A program made the position numbers and the translations under genes. From positions 930,001-994,000 of the forward strand of contig JAPDOI010000107.1 of the NCBI GenBank assembly GCA_029168955.1: 64,000 nt of DNA, in the 5' to 3' direction. Each line of letters opens with the position of its first letter. Position 1 is the first letter of the stretch. This DNA comes from Aplectana chamaeleonis (taxonomy: Eukaryota; Nematoda; Chromadorea; Rhabditida; Cosmocercidae). The notes beneath the pieces were generated by a model. That model was given only the letters and a program-made list of their open reading frames with translations, was not told the DNA's origin and did no database searches. Below are positions 1 through 10,738 of the stretch, piece after piece.

Positions 1-160
1 GTAATGGACGACCGAAAACTGCAGCAACACCAGAAATCATTGAGCACGTACATAACATTGATAGTGAAGATGCGAGTTAGACCGAACGTGAAATTGCCAA
101 TACCATAGGCATCTGAGACGAACGAGTACTCCATATTTTACATAAACAATTGCGTATGAA
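1..160 (+). pseudogene. mariner transposase, N-terminal fragment
   Basis: Reading from about base 8, the translation begins GRPKTAATPEIIEHVH and continues EIANTIGI, ERVLHILHKQL. This matches the end of the first and the start of the second helix-turn-helix of mariner-family transposases, which bind the element ends. At least two in-frame stops (after DAS and after TIGI) show it is dead. The window edge cuts off the true start. The matching C-terminal part lies at 5,220-5,554 in the same orientation, so the intervening 5 kb is later insertion. Family assignment rests on motif recognition. Confidence 0.7.
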
Positions 161-410
161 CAATATGCTTAGTATCCGAATCACTCCTTTTCGGATATCC
201 GATAACCGAAAAAACGCATTACCGAACCAATATCCGGAAAATTTAAAATTGGCATTATCTGAATCGATCCATCATCCGAAGGGTGAAAATTTCGGATAAA
301 ATTCGAATGACCTCGGATAAAATCGGATAAAATTCGGGTAAATTTTCGGATGAAATTGGATGATTTTCGGATAAAATCGGATACATTGGTATAAGATTGC
401 ACTCGGCTAC
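161..410. repeat. ATCCG/TTCGGATAAAAT-rich repeat, left piece
   Basis: A stretch made of repeated ATCCG and TTCGGATAAAAT words. It interrupts the mariner pseudogene. A segment with the words GGCATTATCTGAATCGATCC is repeated in direct orientation at about 5,155-5,200, on the far side of the nested TIR element. The two pieces are probably one element split by a later insertion, or its two ends. Element class is unknown. Confidence 0.55.
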
Positions 411-446
411 GCTCATTTCTCCGTACCGCCTTCTATTTATAACATC

Positions 447-533
447 AACCCAGGGTTTTCCTCCTCCTTCCTAAATCGCAAGAGTCGTTGTGGTGCGGAA
501 AAATGGGCGCGGTCAAGTGAGATGACCAAGTGG
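447..533. repeat. half of a GC-rich MITE (family of 28,034-28,224)
   Basis: This matches the right half of the fold-back element at 28,034-28,224: shared words include CCCAGGGTTTTCC versus CCCGGGGTTTCCC and AAAATGGGCGCGGTCAAGTG versus AAAATGGGCGTGGCCAAGTG. It stops exactly where the 4.3-kb TIR element begins. That suggests the TIR element landed in or next to it, but no continuation was found on the right side at 4,831. Confidence 0.5.
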
Positions 534-1200
534 CTACTCTGGTAATTGAGGGCGTCGACGCAACGACCAGTTGCGGTGTCATCCAAATCTGCTCCGAGGC
601 GTCGTCCCCATTAAGGTCCCGCGGGACATCCGAAACGCGATGGTAGCGCGGGAGACCCGATATTTGCGGAGCATCCCAGTGGCGATCGCGGGTGACCCGA
701 ATATTCTGAAGCCGCCGTGCTAGTAACCTAGCCTTTTCAAACTGATGCATTTATTGATCTAATCGAGTTGTGTTATAGCTACTGCACCCGTGCAGACACC
801 ATGAACTGCAATATTGCTTTCCATTAACTTTCATCTATTTATTCTCATAAGAATTGTTTTTTTCAAAAAATATATCAATTCTCCAGCTCAATTTGCTGCT
901 GCGTAAACAGCATATAATATAATGAATTCTTCATTGTCTACTTGAAAACGCTTCCAAATGTTCTGTCCAATTCGCTCGTCAGCATTACTATTACACAGTG
1001 CGTTGCAAAATTATACGGCATACCCCAATTTCCGTGGTTCCAAACTTCGCGTCAAGTAGGGGGCCAAACGGAAAACGCCAGTCGATGCAGCTCCCTTGAA
1101 AACCCCTGGGTACGAATCTTCATGAAATTAGAGCTACTGGCACGAAACTGGCAACGGACTTTGTCAGAAATGGCCGTTGCAAAATTATACGACATAGCTG

Positions 1201-1384
1201 TTATATCATAGCTATTATACGACTTTCCCTGCTACTCGCACTTTTCTGTATCACTATCATAGAAGTGGTGCGGTTTTCAGAGTGATATCTTCATTTTCAT
1301 GGTTGAATTTTTTGAAAAACAACCGCTTTGCATCCACGATTGTGATAATACGACTGCGAGTAGGGTGGAAATGAAGAATAGCTG
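1201..1384. mobile_element. small hairpin element nested in the fold-back arm
   Basis: The right arm of the fold-back element reads straight from GACATAGCTG to the ..GTTCTCGC segment, while the left arm has about 183 extra bases here. The extra piece is flanked by ATAGCTG on both sides (1,194-1,200 and 1,378-1,384), a likely target duplication. It contains inverted GCTACTCGCA / TGCGAGTAGGG words and the segment ACAACCGCTT..CACGATTGTGATAAT, which also forms the hairpin at 10,739-10,849. Confidence 0.6.
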
Positions 1385-1407
1385 AAGTTCTCGCAGAAAT
1401 TTCTATT

Positions 1408-1925
1408 CTACACTATCTGTATCAGTTCGTTCATGGTAAGAATCACTAGAAACATCGAGTTATTAGTCTTCAGAAATCTATTGGCGCTGAACCACTTCGA
1501 AAACTCTGTTTGGTATGTTTCAAACAGCTTTTTGTGAACGCCCCTTTCAATCTGCGCCCATTCGCTTATAACAGCCAGTTCAGGCGGAGCCACATGCTCG
1601 TATTGTCTGTTCTGGATGTAGATTCAACGGCCAAGAATAGCTCATACGTTTTCCACAGGGTTGAAGTCCTGCAAACCAACCGGCCGTTCTAGAAAATTGG
1701 CAGGATCGGCCTGAAACCAAGCCTGCATTCCCCTAATGACAAGAAGTGAAGGCGGAAACAAACTAGAAAGAATTGGGAATGATTTTCCGGCACGTTCTGA
1801 TAATCTGTGGAGTTTATAGGCCATGTCGCGGAAAGCTGGTCCAGCTTAAAACTCTACCTGGTTCCGCGTCAATGCACTATTCTTCTCCTCCGAAGTTCCT
1901 ACTCAAGGATAAGTTCGGGTCCTTG
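1408..1925 (-). pseudogene. Tc1-like transposase C-terminal fragment (minus arm)
   Basis: On the minus strand, about 1,824 to 1,642 encodes MAYKLHRLSERAGKS..., then QAWFQADPANFLERPVGLQ and DFNPVENV. This resembles the Tc1/mariner block with AWFQ...LEWPA.S.DLNPIEN, which includes the last catalytic D/E region. A further piece (1,593-1,408) encodes EWAQIERGVHKKLFETYQ, the region that follows it. A frameshift separates them. The sequence is repeated inverted at 2,040-2,605. It lacks the N-terminal DNA-binding part and is not functional. Confidence 0.6.
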
Positions 1926-2039
1926 TGTGGATCCTTCGAAATCCTTTTTTATCGGTCGAAAGCAGGAGCAATCCGAACGAGCATTATCAATTCTATTACA
2001 TATGTTTCTTTTTGACTAAGCATTCCAAGCATTGGAGAG

Positions 2040-2605
2040 ATCTACAAAAGGACCCGAATATATGCTTGAGTAGGATTTTCGGAGGAGAAAGAATAATGCA
2101 TTGACCCGGATCCAGGTGGGGTTTCAAGCTGGACGAGCTAATAGCGACATGACCTATGAACTCCACAGATTATCAGAATGTGCCGGAAAATCATTTCCAG
2201 TTCTTTCTAGTCTGTCTCCGTCTTCACTTCTTGTCAGTAGGACAACGCAGGCGTGGTTTCAGGCCGATCCTGCAAATTTGCTAGAATGGCTGGCCGGTTT
2301 GCAGGACCTCAACCCTGTGGAAAACGTGTGAGGTATTCTTGGGCGTTGAATCTACATCCAGAACAGACAATACGAGCGTGTGGCTCCGCTTGAACTGGCC
2401 GTTTTAACCGAGTGGGCGCAGATTGAAAGGGGCGTTCACAAAAAGCTGGGTTGAAACATACAAAACAGAGTTTTCGAAGTGGTTCAGCGCCAAGACATTT
2501 CTGATGACTAATAACTCGATGTTTCTAGTGGTTTTTACCATGAACGAACTGATACAGATGGTGAAGAATAGAAATTTCAGCGAGAACGTCAGCTATGTCG
2601 TATAA
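2040..2605 (+). pseudogene. Tc1-like transposase C-terminal fragment (plus arm)
   Basis: Plus-strand translation from 2,101 reads ...TQAWFQADPANLLEWLAGLQ then DLNPVENV, closer to the Tc1 consensus than the opposite arm; the motif D-L-N-P-x-E-N carries the last acidic catalytic region. A stop follows at about 2,330, and the downstream segment (2,423-2,605) resumes with GAFTKSWVETYKTEF. It is the inverted partner of 1,408-1,925. The N-terminal two thirds of a transposase is absent. Confidence 0.6.
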
Positions 2606-4128
2606 TTTTGCCACGGCCATTTTTGACAATTTCCGTTGCCAGTTTCCTGCTAGTGGCTTTAATTTCATGGAGATTCGTACACAGGGGTTTTCGAGGGTGT
2701 TGATGCAACGTTTGGAACCGCTGAAAATGGGGTATGTCGTATAATTTTGCAACGAAATGTATACGAGATGACTGCATAAGCGCAAGGGTGAATATACAAG
2801 ATGGTTATTAGTTTTGATGTTATTTGCTATTCCTATGACAATGGGACAGAAGTAAGGCTCAGAATACATGAAATAGTAAAATTCACAGGTATAGAGTAGG
2901 CAAATCAAATGTATGCAGGTGGAAGAAATGTACAGCTATTCACAATAATTATGAAGCTACTTATTATGCTACTTATTCGCTATAATATGTATGTATACCT
3001 ATTCATACTATGGTCTTGGTAATCTTTAAAGGACTCTCGATGTCGCTCATCCCGAGCTGCAAACGTTCGCTTCTTCATCAAAGCATATTTATCACCAGTT
3101 ATAGTTCATCGAGGCCCACCGCTCCGCTGATGATGACGATCGAAATTGAGGGCTCACAAGAAATTACTTATATACCTACTTCGACTTACTATCATTACAT
3201 CCACCAGAATTAATACACAGGGAATGGATGTCACAATGAGCTTCTATGGGAATATTAGCAAGCAGAACTTTAATTAACAGTATTACGGTTCACAGCAGAA
3301 AAAGTAGGAATCACGAGTCATGGAAACGGAGGGAGGAATGGCGACAAATGGGAAAAAATACAAAAACAACCACACCACTACCTGAGTGATTGAACACGTA
3401 TTTGGTTAGAATAAAAATGAAAACTTCCTCGTATTTGAGTCGTAAACGAGTATTTGCCTCATTTACAATCCATCAGAAGCTGGGCAGGGCTTGGCCATCT
3501 TCATGTTTGTGGCACAATCAAGATAGCTCTCGGTACTGTAAGTAAATTGAAATTTAACCAACGTAAAACTGAACACTATAGACTAGACATCACAAAGCAA
3601 AATCAGCACTAACACAAGTAGCCCATTAAAACCCTTTTTTACTTCCTGCATGTACGAGCTCACATCCTGCCTAAAAATGTTTTTTGACACGGGTATGTAT
3701 TTTAAAAACAGAAGAATTCCAATATTGGTAATGTGTTACTCAAAAAAGTTCATAAAATACGTGCTACGTGCTATAAATTTATCGAGCGTTCCCGTTTCGC
3801 TGAAGGGAAATGAGTGCATCTTACCCTGAGATGCATACATAGCTTTGAAACTTAAAGGCACATCACCGACTGAAAGTAGTAAAGTTGAGATAAATCACAC
3901 AACTGGTATTATTACTTGAATTTAGCGTGCTTTACAGTTTTTCTCCTTCTTGTAAGGTGCTAAAGTTTGAGATTACAGAAACTATTAGTTATTCATCATG
4001 AAAACCGCACTGATTTACATCACCGAACAATTTTGTGGCGTGTTCAGACCAGTTCTGGGTTAAATAAGGCGAAAAAGGATAAGAATAAGGTGGATGAACT
4101 AATTCTTGTTGGGGTAGTGTTGGCTCTA

Positions 4129-4289
4129 CAGTTCAACTCCGCATTGCGGTGGGATTACCCGGGCACCAAAGGCAAAAATCGCCCGGGTGATCCCACATCC
4201 CTGTCTGAGGATACTCGCAACCCCGCCGCAGCAAGCTTTCGCAATCAGCATGCACTTTACGGACTGAACGGCAATGCGGAGCTGAACTG
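4129..4289. mobile_element. 161-bp TA-flanked MITE (deleted relative of the 19.4-kb palindrome)
   Basis: The left end CAGTTCAACTCCGCATTGC and the right end GCAATGCGGAGCTGAACTG are inverted copies, flanked by TA at 4,127-4,128 and 4,290-4,291. The other copy of the host element (near 50,590) runs from AGCTCTA directly to TGTG and lacks it, so it is an insertion. The interior matches the right arm of the palindrome at 19,425-19,661. Most of the left arm has been lost. Confidence 0.75.
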
Positions 4290-4828
4290 TATGTGTGAAG
4301 GCATCGTTCCAACTGAGATTACCCTTAGGTAATACAGCGACACAGCGCATCAAGGTAAAATCAGTGAAGGATCGTTGAAGATATTGAGTGCACCTTTTTT
4401 TTGTCTTTCAGTTTTTCATATGTTTTTCAAAATAACACTCCAAACTTAACCTGCGAATAGAATTAGAACTGTTCTGGAGATAGAGTGATGAATCTGAATG
4501 CATCTGTGAAGAGCACATACTGTATAGAATAGAAACCGCGGGAAATCACAGACGGTAGTGTGAGAGGAAAGTCAGAAGATAAATAAAGACAATATCCAAT
4601 GCGACGGTGTAGAGATTGTGTGGAACAGCAACTGTTCCGAAAGCTTTTTTGCTGTCTGGTTAAAAACATTGTGTGCAGGAACACACTGCACAACCAACGC
4701 GACGCCACTATTTTTGCCCCCGCGCGTCGCCCGATCCGAGCTTTGGCTAGAAGATCGGAGTGGGGTAGACGCGCGCTACAATCAATGCACCCAAACTTCT
4801 GGCGCGTCGACGTCCTCAATTGCCAGAG

Positions 4829-5107
4829 TAGTTTTTCAGAGTAGAAGTTTTTTGTATAGTTGCTTTGCATACTTTTTACAAGCTAGTTCTGAAAAACCTG
4901 TGTATGGATAATAATGTGCCTCCCAACGACGATAGAGCAATTGAAGATTTGTTTTCATTTTTTTATTAATATGCATAGTATATGAAGATTGAAGTTTTTA
5001 TGTGAATATGCTGCAAACGCAATGAAGTACTACTGTTTGTGCAATATGGATGTTCTCAAAGGCTTAAAGTAGATACCTAGTTCATTTTTCACAGTTCTGC
5101 CTCAACT
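4829..5107. other. flank between nested elements
   Basis: Between the right end of the TIR element and the ATCCG-rich repeat. AT-rich, with no coding potential or named repeat recognised. Confidence 0.4.
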
Positions 5108-5219
5108 TTATTCCGAAAGTATCCGAAATTATCCGACCGGTTATCCGTATCCGAATCATTGGAAAAATGGCATTACCTGAATCGATCCATTATCCGAAGA
5201 ATTGTCTTCGGATAAAAAG
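5108..5219. repeat. ATCCG-rich repeat, right piece
   Basis: Contains repeated TATCCGA words and a direct copy of part of 161-410 (GGCATTACCTGAATCGATCC, then TTATCCGAAG and TTCGGATAAAA). It sits directly against the C-terminal mariner fragment. It is probably the same insertion as the left piece. Confidence 0.55.
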
Positions 5220-5554
5220 TATAATGAACAAGCTGTTTGGAAACCTAGTGCAGCATTCGTTAATGCACGTGTTCACACAAGTGTTCTGGCGATGGCTAAA
5301 TTGAATGAATTAAAGTAAAAATTGCTTGAACATTCACCTTATTGGTACCAGATTTTGCTGCTAGCGACTACTTCCTCTTCAGAAACTTGGAACAATTCCT
5401 TCATGGAAAGCATTTTTCATCGAATGAAGAAGCTATTTCAGTCGTGGAACAGTATTTTTCAGAGCTTCCAGAAAATTATTACAGAGATGGTATAAAATTA
5501 TTGGAGGATCATTGGAATAAGTGTATTGAAGTTGAGGGAGATTATATTGAATAA
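5220..5554 (+). pseudogene. mariner transposase, C-terminal fragment
   Basis: Translation includes NARVHTSVLAMAKLNELK, a stop, LLEHSPY, then after a frameshift PDFAASDYFLFRNLEQFLHG, KHFSSNEEAI, YYRDGIKLLEDHWNKCIEVE and GDYIE. Mariner transposases end with just such a block, in which the PDLAPSDYHLF motif contains the third catalytic Asp. The N-terminal partner is at 1-160. The part between (first two catalytic Asp) is missing or replaced by the nested insertions. At least one stop and one frameshift show it is inactive. Confidence 0.8.
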
Positions 5555-7662
5555 GAAAAACTAGATTCATTGAGAAGTTCACACTTTCATTTTTGTTTTC
5601 AATACTTTTCAACCAACCTGTAATAACTGCGTTAAAAAAAACGCGCTTCGTATAGAGAGGAAAAATTCGGAATTTTCGTCGAAGAGCGGCCCTGAAGCAA
5701 CATCGCTTCTGACTGAACACTTTGTATTGAAGCATCCTCCCCTTGTTAGTTCTTGGCAGGAGAACTAATAATCTTCAGCTTCGCGAGTGATACCTTGGAG
5801 GGGTCGTAGTTGAATTTACCACTGAAACAAAGCCCAGTAACCATGTCGGAGCATTGTTGGAGTATGATAAGAGCAGAGAATCGACGCCCGGAACTGGCGC
5901 TTCGTGTTAGCTCAGTTCGACCGAGCTACTACGAAGCGAAGCAAATGAATCCTTGCCCAGACCAGTGGCCGTCATGAAACCGTGGGAGCCTTCCGGAAAG
6001 GTTTTCAGAACCAGCGGATGTACGCGGCAGGCGGACTTCGACCACTTTCGGATGGCTCGCGTAGCTTCATGAATACGATCGCAGGCAAGGTAGTAGGGAA
6101 CGTCTAAACTCAGATCCCGTGGGTGCGGTGTATAGCAAGTTCAAAACTGTTGTGGACCTGGGACAGCTACACACGGTGCGAAGAGCGAAGTATGCGGTTG
6201 AGTAGACTTTAAGCGGAAATGAGCGCTCACACGCTTCATCGCCAGTCTCTCCACAGCCGCCACCCACCAAACAGATCTCAGATCGCAACTTCCTTCGGAA
6301 CTCCGACAACACGACGGGGAGCAGTACAAATGCTACTTCGTATAAAACTCTTTATATCACAATCCGTATCACAGCTACTAAAGGAATCAATGAGGTAAGA
6401 AAATGCACACTGACATTAGTACACTGTTTAGCAATTTCAAACTCACTGGGTCATTTACAGGTCATTTACATCACTCGGGTTAGAAAAATGTACAACTAAA
6501 TAAAGACCAATCACAATGACACCAACACGAAGCAAAACGACTAGCGACGTATGTAAGTAAATGCAGAAAAAAAAACGGAGTGAAAACGGCTCTTCAAATA
6601 ACCCTACAATGTTTTCAGCAATGAACTATGGTAGTGAGCAGTTAAGTAGGTAAACAAATGGCCCATTAATTAAGGGGAACTCCCACACGCCCCGTCTCCC
6701 CTCCCGTCTCGGACATCCGTAAATGGCTGCGAAGTGGTCGAACTTCCATCTCCGAAAACGGCTTTGTCCATTGGGATTGGGATCAAAAATTATCACGTCG
6801 CTTGATATTTATAAGTTTCTTGTTAAGGCAAGGTTTCCGGCTTACACAATACCCGTCATATATTTTGCGTTTTGAACAAAAAAAAACAAAAAAACATTTC
6901 TCTGTTCCTCATCGTTATAAAAAATATGATCAAAAAGGTCTATTTGGAAAACTGGAGAGACTCAGAATCACCATCAAGAGCTTTTTTTGGAAAGACACAT
7001 GGCCTACTCTAAAAGTATGTAGGAAAAATTGGCATAGCACAACCTCCAAATCGGGACATGCGCGCAACGCGACTTCGCAATTGAAGCAAGAATAATGGAC
7101 CATTCCGAACAGAGATATAATTTCTTTCTTTGAAAAGACTGCGTTTTATTTCTGCCCAAAACGCAAATGGGTACTGATTTAGCCCTCTTGCAGGATTTAG
7201 ACTCTCCGCCAACTTTCTCGAAATTGGCCTACCACGTCGGCCTTCGCTGCGCCTGTGATAGGTCAGCGCGACAAAGTGGGCGGGAAACTCCCTCCCACAA
7301 CGAGATCTAAATGAGAGCCCACGAAGGACACGACTGGTTAGCTGTGTACTGAGTGCATGGCGTCGGTGAAGACTTAATACTCACTCTGAACGTTTAGACG
7401 ACAATGGGATCAGCCTAAATGACCAGAGGTGGATAACTTCACGAAATCCAGCACCATTTTCAACACCGCGCATCGCTTCACAACTTCAGAGCCTCCCATT
7501 TTTCACCTCCGGGATTTCGCAACGAGGCTCTCGTTCTGAAACGAAAATATAGTATTTGGGGAGCTGTCCCACATGAACAAATTACGGTGAGAGACATGTA
7601 CCATTTTCAGGGAATCTGATCATCCTGTTTTGTCGCAGGAGCGTACCCTTACCCAGCTCGAC
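5555..7662. other. gene-poor stretch
   Basis: No protein family, RNA gene or clear full-length element was recognised apart from the short repeat at 5,967-6,080. Includes A-rich runs near 6,880-6,900. Short open frames here lack recognisable motifs. Confidence 0.4.
5967..6080. repeat. short element of the GGCC..TTCATGAA family
   Basis: Starts GGCCGTCATGAAACCGTGGG and ends near TAGCTTCATGAATACG. The left part resembles the left end of 13,731-14,097 (GGAGCCTTCCGGAAAGG versus GAGCCTGCCGGGAGGG). Probably a degenerate MITE. Confidence 0.45.
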
Positions 7663-7905
7663 TCCAGGGGCCAGATTCATCAATGCGTGCCGTTCGGTAG
7701 GGGTAAAGGAGTCGGCACTTTTGATGATTACCTCTTGAAAGTCTATGGTATCCTACCAGAGCAGTGTATCAGCTGCCCCAGCCTATCAGCTGGGTAGGCC
7801 TAGGGCACTTTCGGTTAGCAATCTTCCGCTTTTGCAGGGTCACCATCAAACGTGCCGACGCTTTTACCCCTACCCAACACTGCCGCATTGATGAATCCGG
7901 CTCCA
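7663..7905. mobile_element. MITE with GGGGCC..ATTCATCAATGCG ends
   Basis: The left end reads GGGGCCAGATTCATCAATGC. The right end, inverted, reads GGAGCCGGATTCATCAATGC, followed on both sides by a GGTAGGGG word. The family recurs at 7,903-8,060, 17,782-18,191 and, more distantly, 13,731-14,097. No coding sequence inside. Confidence 0.6.
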
Positions 7906-8060
7906 GGGGCCAAATTCGTCAAAGGATTTTATCGCTGGTAGGCTGGGTAAGGGTAGGCTCGCGAGTTGAAACACGCTTGTTGGCAATGAGGACGCAGGCT
8001 ACGAGGCTAACCATACCCAGCCTACCGGCGACAAAATGCAATGATGAATTCGGCCCCAGG
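7903..8060. mobile_element. second adjacent MITE of the GGGGCC family
   Basis: Begins CCAGGGGCCAAATTCGTCAA and ends TGATGAATTCGGCCCCAGG. The inner words GGTAGGCTGGGTAAGG and CCCAGCCTACC are inverted. It abuts the previous element, sharing the CCAGGGGCC word. Confidence 0.55.
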
Positions 8061-8104
8061 ATTGGCTACCACTACGCAATAAAACCATTTCTATCTAAGG
8101 CCTA

Positions 8105-8388
8105 TGGTATACTTTGTCGCCGTAATGAGCGACAGGCATGCAATCTAACACAAATCGTGGCGGGACCCGCCCGGGAGCAACGACAACGGTCGTCGTAGGA
8201 ACAGATGTCGCGTGTGGGTCGCAGCGACGTGTCGCGGAGGGCTGACATACTGCAACTGTGCCATAGCCTGTCCCTACCACTGTCGCTGTCGCTGTGCAGT
8301 GCACTGCGACAGCGACAGATTTAAAGGACGGGAGGCGGTCGCTGTCGCTGTGTAGAGCGACGCGACCGTGTGTCGCAAAAGTATACCA
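8105..8388. mobile_element. TA-flanked fold-back MITE
   Basis: The ends TGGTATACTTTGTCGCC and, inverted, TGGTATACTTTTGCGACAC are flanked by TA at 8,103-8,104 and 8,389-8,390. The interior is rich in GCGACAG/CTGTCGC palindromes around 8,280-8,310. TA flanks suggest mobilisation by a Tc1/mariner-type transposase. Confidence 0.65.
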
Positions 8389-8390
8389 TA

Positions 8391-9660
8391 CCCCTAAAAC
8401 CTTTAGAGTAAAACTGGTGTTCCATTAGTGCGTACACGATGAGGGTGGGACTCGCAAGCCGGAAATGCCACACAGAGTCAAGCTTAGCACAGCTAAGATT
8501 TGGCGTTAGCCGGCTGCAAGTTGAGATGCGGATTTTGAAATCATAGCCTAGCGACCTCTAGTATACGAATGGAGTCAACGAAGCGAATAAGCGCCGAATG
8601 GCGTCATAGACTACATATATAGAAACCCTGAGATGTACCCATTAGAAGGAGATTGACTACAAAATATGAGCATATCAGCGGACAATGTGAAGACTCAGGA
8701 GATTAAAAATGATACATATTCTCCCCCGGGAGGACTCCATCGCGACGGGACAATTCGACTCTCTCCCTCGTCCGTCCTCAGACATTGGCAGAAATCACTA
8801 GTCAATACCAAGACCATGGCGTAGAGCCGTCGACCACCTGAAATTGTCAACTTCGGTCCAATAATGTCCAATATATTCATGTGATCATTCATTTACATTG
8901 GTCGACAGGAAACGAAATGTGCATTATCTCGACAAGCATTGTGGGTCAAATGTAAACATTGCGTTGATGGATCAGCTGCAATCTACATAATGGTACGCTT
9001 TCCGCAAAGCAACTGGAGGACCGAAACAATTTTCCATCAAGGTACTACAAACTCCAATGAGGATGATTCCCTGGCGACCACCAAGAGTCAGGAAAGAAAC
9101 TAACCAAGGAATCTTCGTTGCGAGATTAAGGGCATCAGAACTCAACAGTCAATGTGAGACACGACCTGCCGAAAACAGCTTTCCACCTGGTGTATGCAAT
9201 CGTTAAGACCCCTTTCTTAGAGAAGCATCCCTGAATACCTACAGAAGCCCCCAAATGTCTTCGGACACATCGTTTTTGTACACTATTTTTCTACATTCAA
9301 AGCACATATTAGAAACAAACCATACCTGACACATACTCGAACTTGGATTTTAAATGGTTTCTTTAAGATGTAATATAATAAGGATTGAGCCTATTTCCTC
9401 AATTTATGGTTATAGAACTCTCAAGCCTACAAGAGTTATTTAGCATCGCGTGGCCTTTGAAAAGCAAGCGTGAAAAAAATTCTTCTCGAATTTTTTTTGC
9501 AAATGAATATCAACTATTTTTTTCGTGTTGTTTGACGGTCGCATCAACATTCTATGTATGAAAGAGTGTTAATGATCGACTCCACAGCAGTTTTCAGGTG
9601 AGCATAACGTTTAAAGGGAGCATATTCAAATCCTCACGTTCCGTGGATGATGTCAGTTAA
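8391..9660. other. gene-poor stretch
   Basis: No recognised gene or bounded repeat. Confidence 0.35.
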
Positions 9661-9664
9661 CTAA

Positions 9665-10158
9665 AGGTAGCAGACACGCTCAAAAATAGTATCGATTTTA
9701 TGACACAGATCGAAGGTTTGAAGCTGGTTGTATGGGAAACTAACGAAAAAACTGGACGAAAACTGCATGCAAATAGAGGAACAACCGTAGTTTTTGTTTT
9801 GTTATGGGGTAAAGGTGGACGAGTTATGCAGGCGCGGTCGAAATAGTGAATATTAACGGATAAAAGGTTAAGATAGCGAAGCCAATAGACTCTTACAGCC
9901 GGTACAAGAACGCTCTCCTCGTTGGAAGCATCGAAAACCAGCCAAAAAGACCGCACTCGTACGATAAGTTTGGACGAGTTTGTATTTGAAGAGCGGAGTT
10001 GTTGAAGCTCATGGGCGACGTTTTCAGACTTGCATTGCTCAAATTCAGTTGTTTTGACTCATTTGTGACGCTTCCAACTGCGTGAGCGTTCCACTAGAGA
10101 CCATACGACTCCAGTGACGCAGTTATCTCAAAAACTTTTTCGAGCGTGTCTGCTGCCT
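9665..10158. mobile_element. piggyBac-like MITE A
   Basis: The left end AGGTAGCAGACACGCTC and the right end (inverted) AGGCAGCAGACACGCTC match. The right flank is TTAA (10,159-10,162); the left flank is CTAA (9,661-9,664), one change from TTAA. A TTAA target is typical of piggyBac transposons. No transposase inside. It shares the central TTAA with the next element. Confidence 0.65.
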
Positions 10159-10162
10159 TTAA

Positions 10163-10600
10163 AGGCAGTGTCCACGATAAAAATCGTGAACGAGTTTCCA
10201 CCAGAAAACAAAGGTTTAAAGTCTGACTGTTTCATCAGTGAAGAGAGAATCACGAAAAATGCTGCGGAACATCAAAAATCAGCTCTTCTTTTTAAAAGCC
10301 ACATTTCAACGGTGGATAAGTTGCGCGGGCATAGGCCTGAACTAGACATCGTGCGCAAATGCACCCTAATGCTAAAACTCAGCCGCGCTCGCGCTCCAAT
10401 GCTAATGCAGAAGCGGACCAAACTGTTCCTCGGAAAACTCGACCGCGAGCGGAAGGGTTAGCGCGAGCGGACTTCGGAGCCGTATGGAGCTCTTTCGGGC
10501 TTGTTTTCGTTCGTTCTCTCGACCCTAGTGCTCCAATGAGACCCTAAACTTTCGATTTCCGGCCAAAAAACGAGGACGAAATTTATCGTGGACACTGCCT
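10163..10600. mobile_element. piggyBac-like MITE B
   Basis: The 438-bp element has perfect 19-bp ends AGGCAGTGTCCACGATAAA in inverted orientation, and TTAA on both sides (10,159-10,162 and 10,601-10,604). The interior has GAGCGCGAGCGCGG-like words but no recognised coding region. The ends belong to the same AGGCAGTGTTCACGAT family as 10,634-12,939, 11,603-12,049 and a solo end at 27,640-27,665. Confidence 0.75.
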
Positions 10601-10738
10601 TTAAATAATTTGCAACGCGCACCATGCCTTTAGAGGTAGTGTTCACGATAATCTTCAATTATCAGATTATTCGCTATACCGATTAAGTGGCCCCCGGGTA
10701 GAACTAAAATGAGGTATAGTTCAGTTCCGCAATCGCGT

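Larger units (their letters stand above)
994..2759. mobile_element. fold-back element with inverted Tc1-like transposase arms
   Basis: Two long arms (about 994-1,930 and 2,040-2,759) are inverted copies around a short centre. The left end has GCGTTGCAAAATTATACG; the right end has the same GTTGCAAAATTATACG inverted. TA lies at 992-993 and 2,760-2,761. The second copy of the host element (around 41,855) has the same flanks without this insert, so it serves as an empty site and fixes the borders. Each arm carries a Tc1-like transposase fragment. The left arm is longer mainly because of a further nested hairpin (1,201-1,384). Confidence 0.75.
537..4828. mobile_element. 4.3-kb TIR DNA transposon, copy 1 (non-autonomous)
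   Basis: The left end starts CTCTGGTAATTGAGGGCGTC. The right end, read inverted, starts CTCTGGCAATTGAGGACGTC, giving near-perfect terminal inverted repeats of about 26 bp. TA flanks both sides (535-536 and 4,829-4,830), suggesting a TA target duplication. A second copy with the same ends lies at 41,444-51,170, and comparing the two shows which internal parts are later insertions: the fold-back element 994-2,759 and the MITE 4,129-4,289. No transposase was recognised in the shared sequence, so it is probably mobilised in trans. The superfamily is not determined. Confidence 0.75.

Noticed and set aside
161..410. LTRs of a retrotransposon (direct copies at 161-410 and 5,108-5,219)
   Set aside because: The copies are short and partial, with no TG..CA ends, primer-binding site or gag/pol between them.
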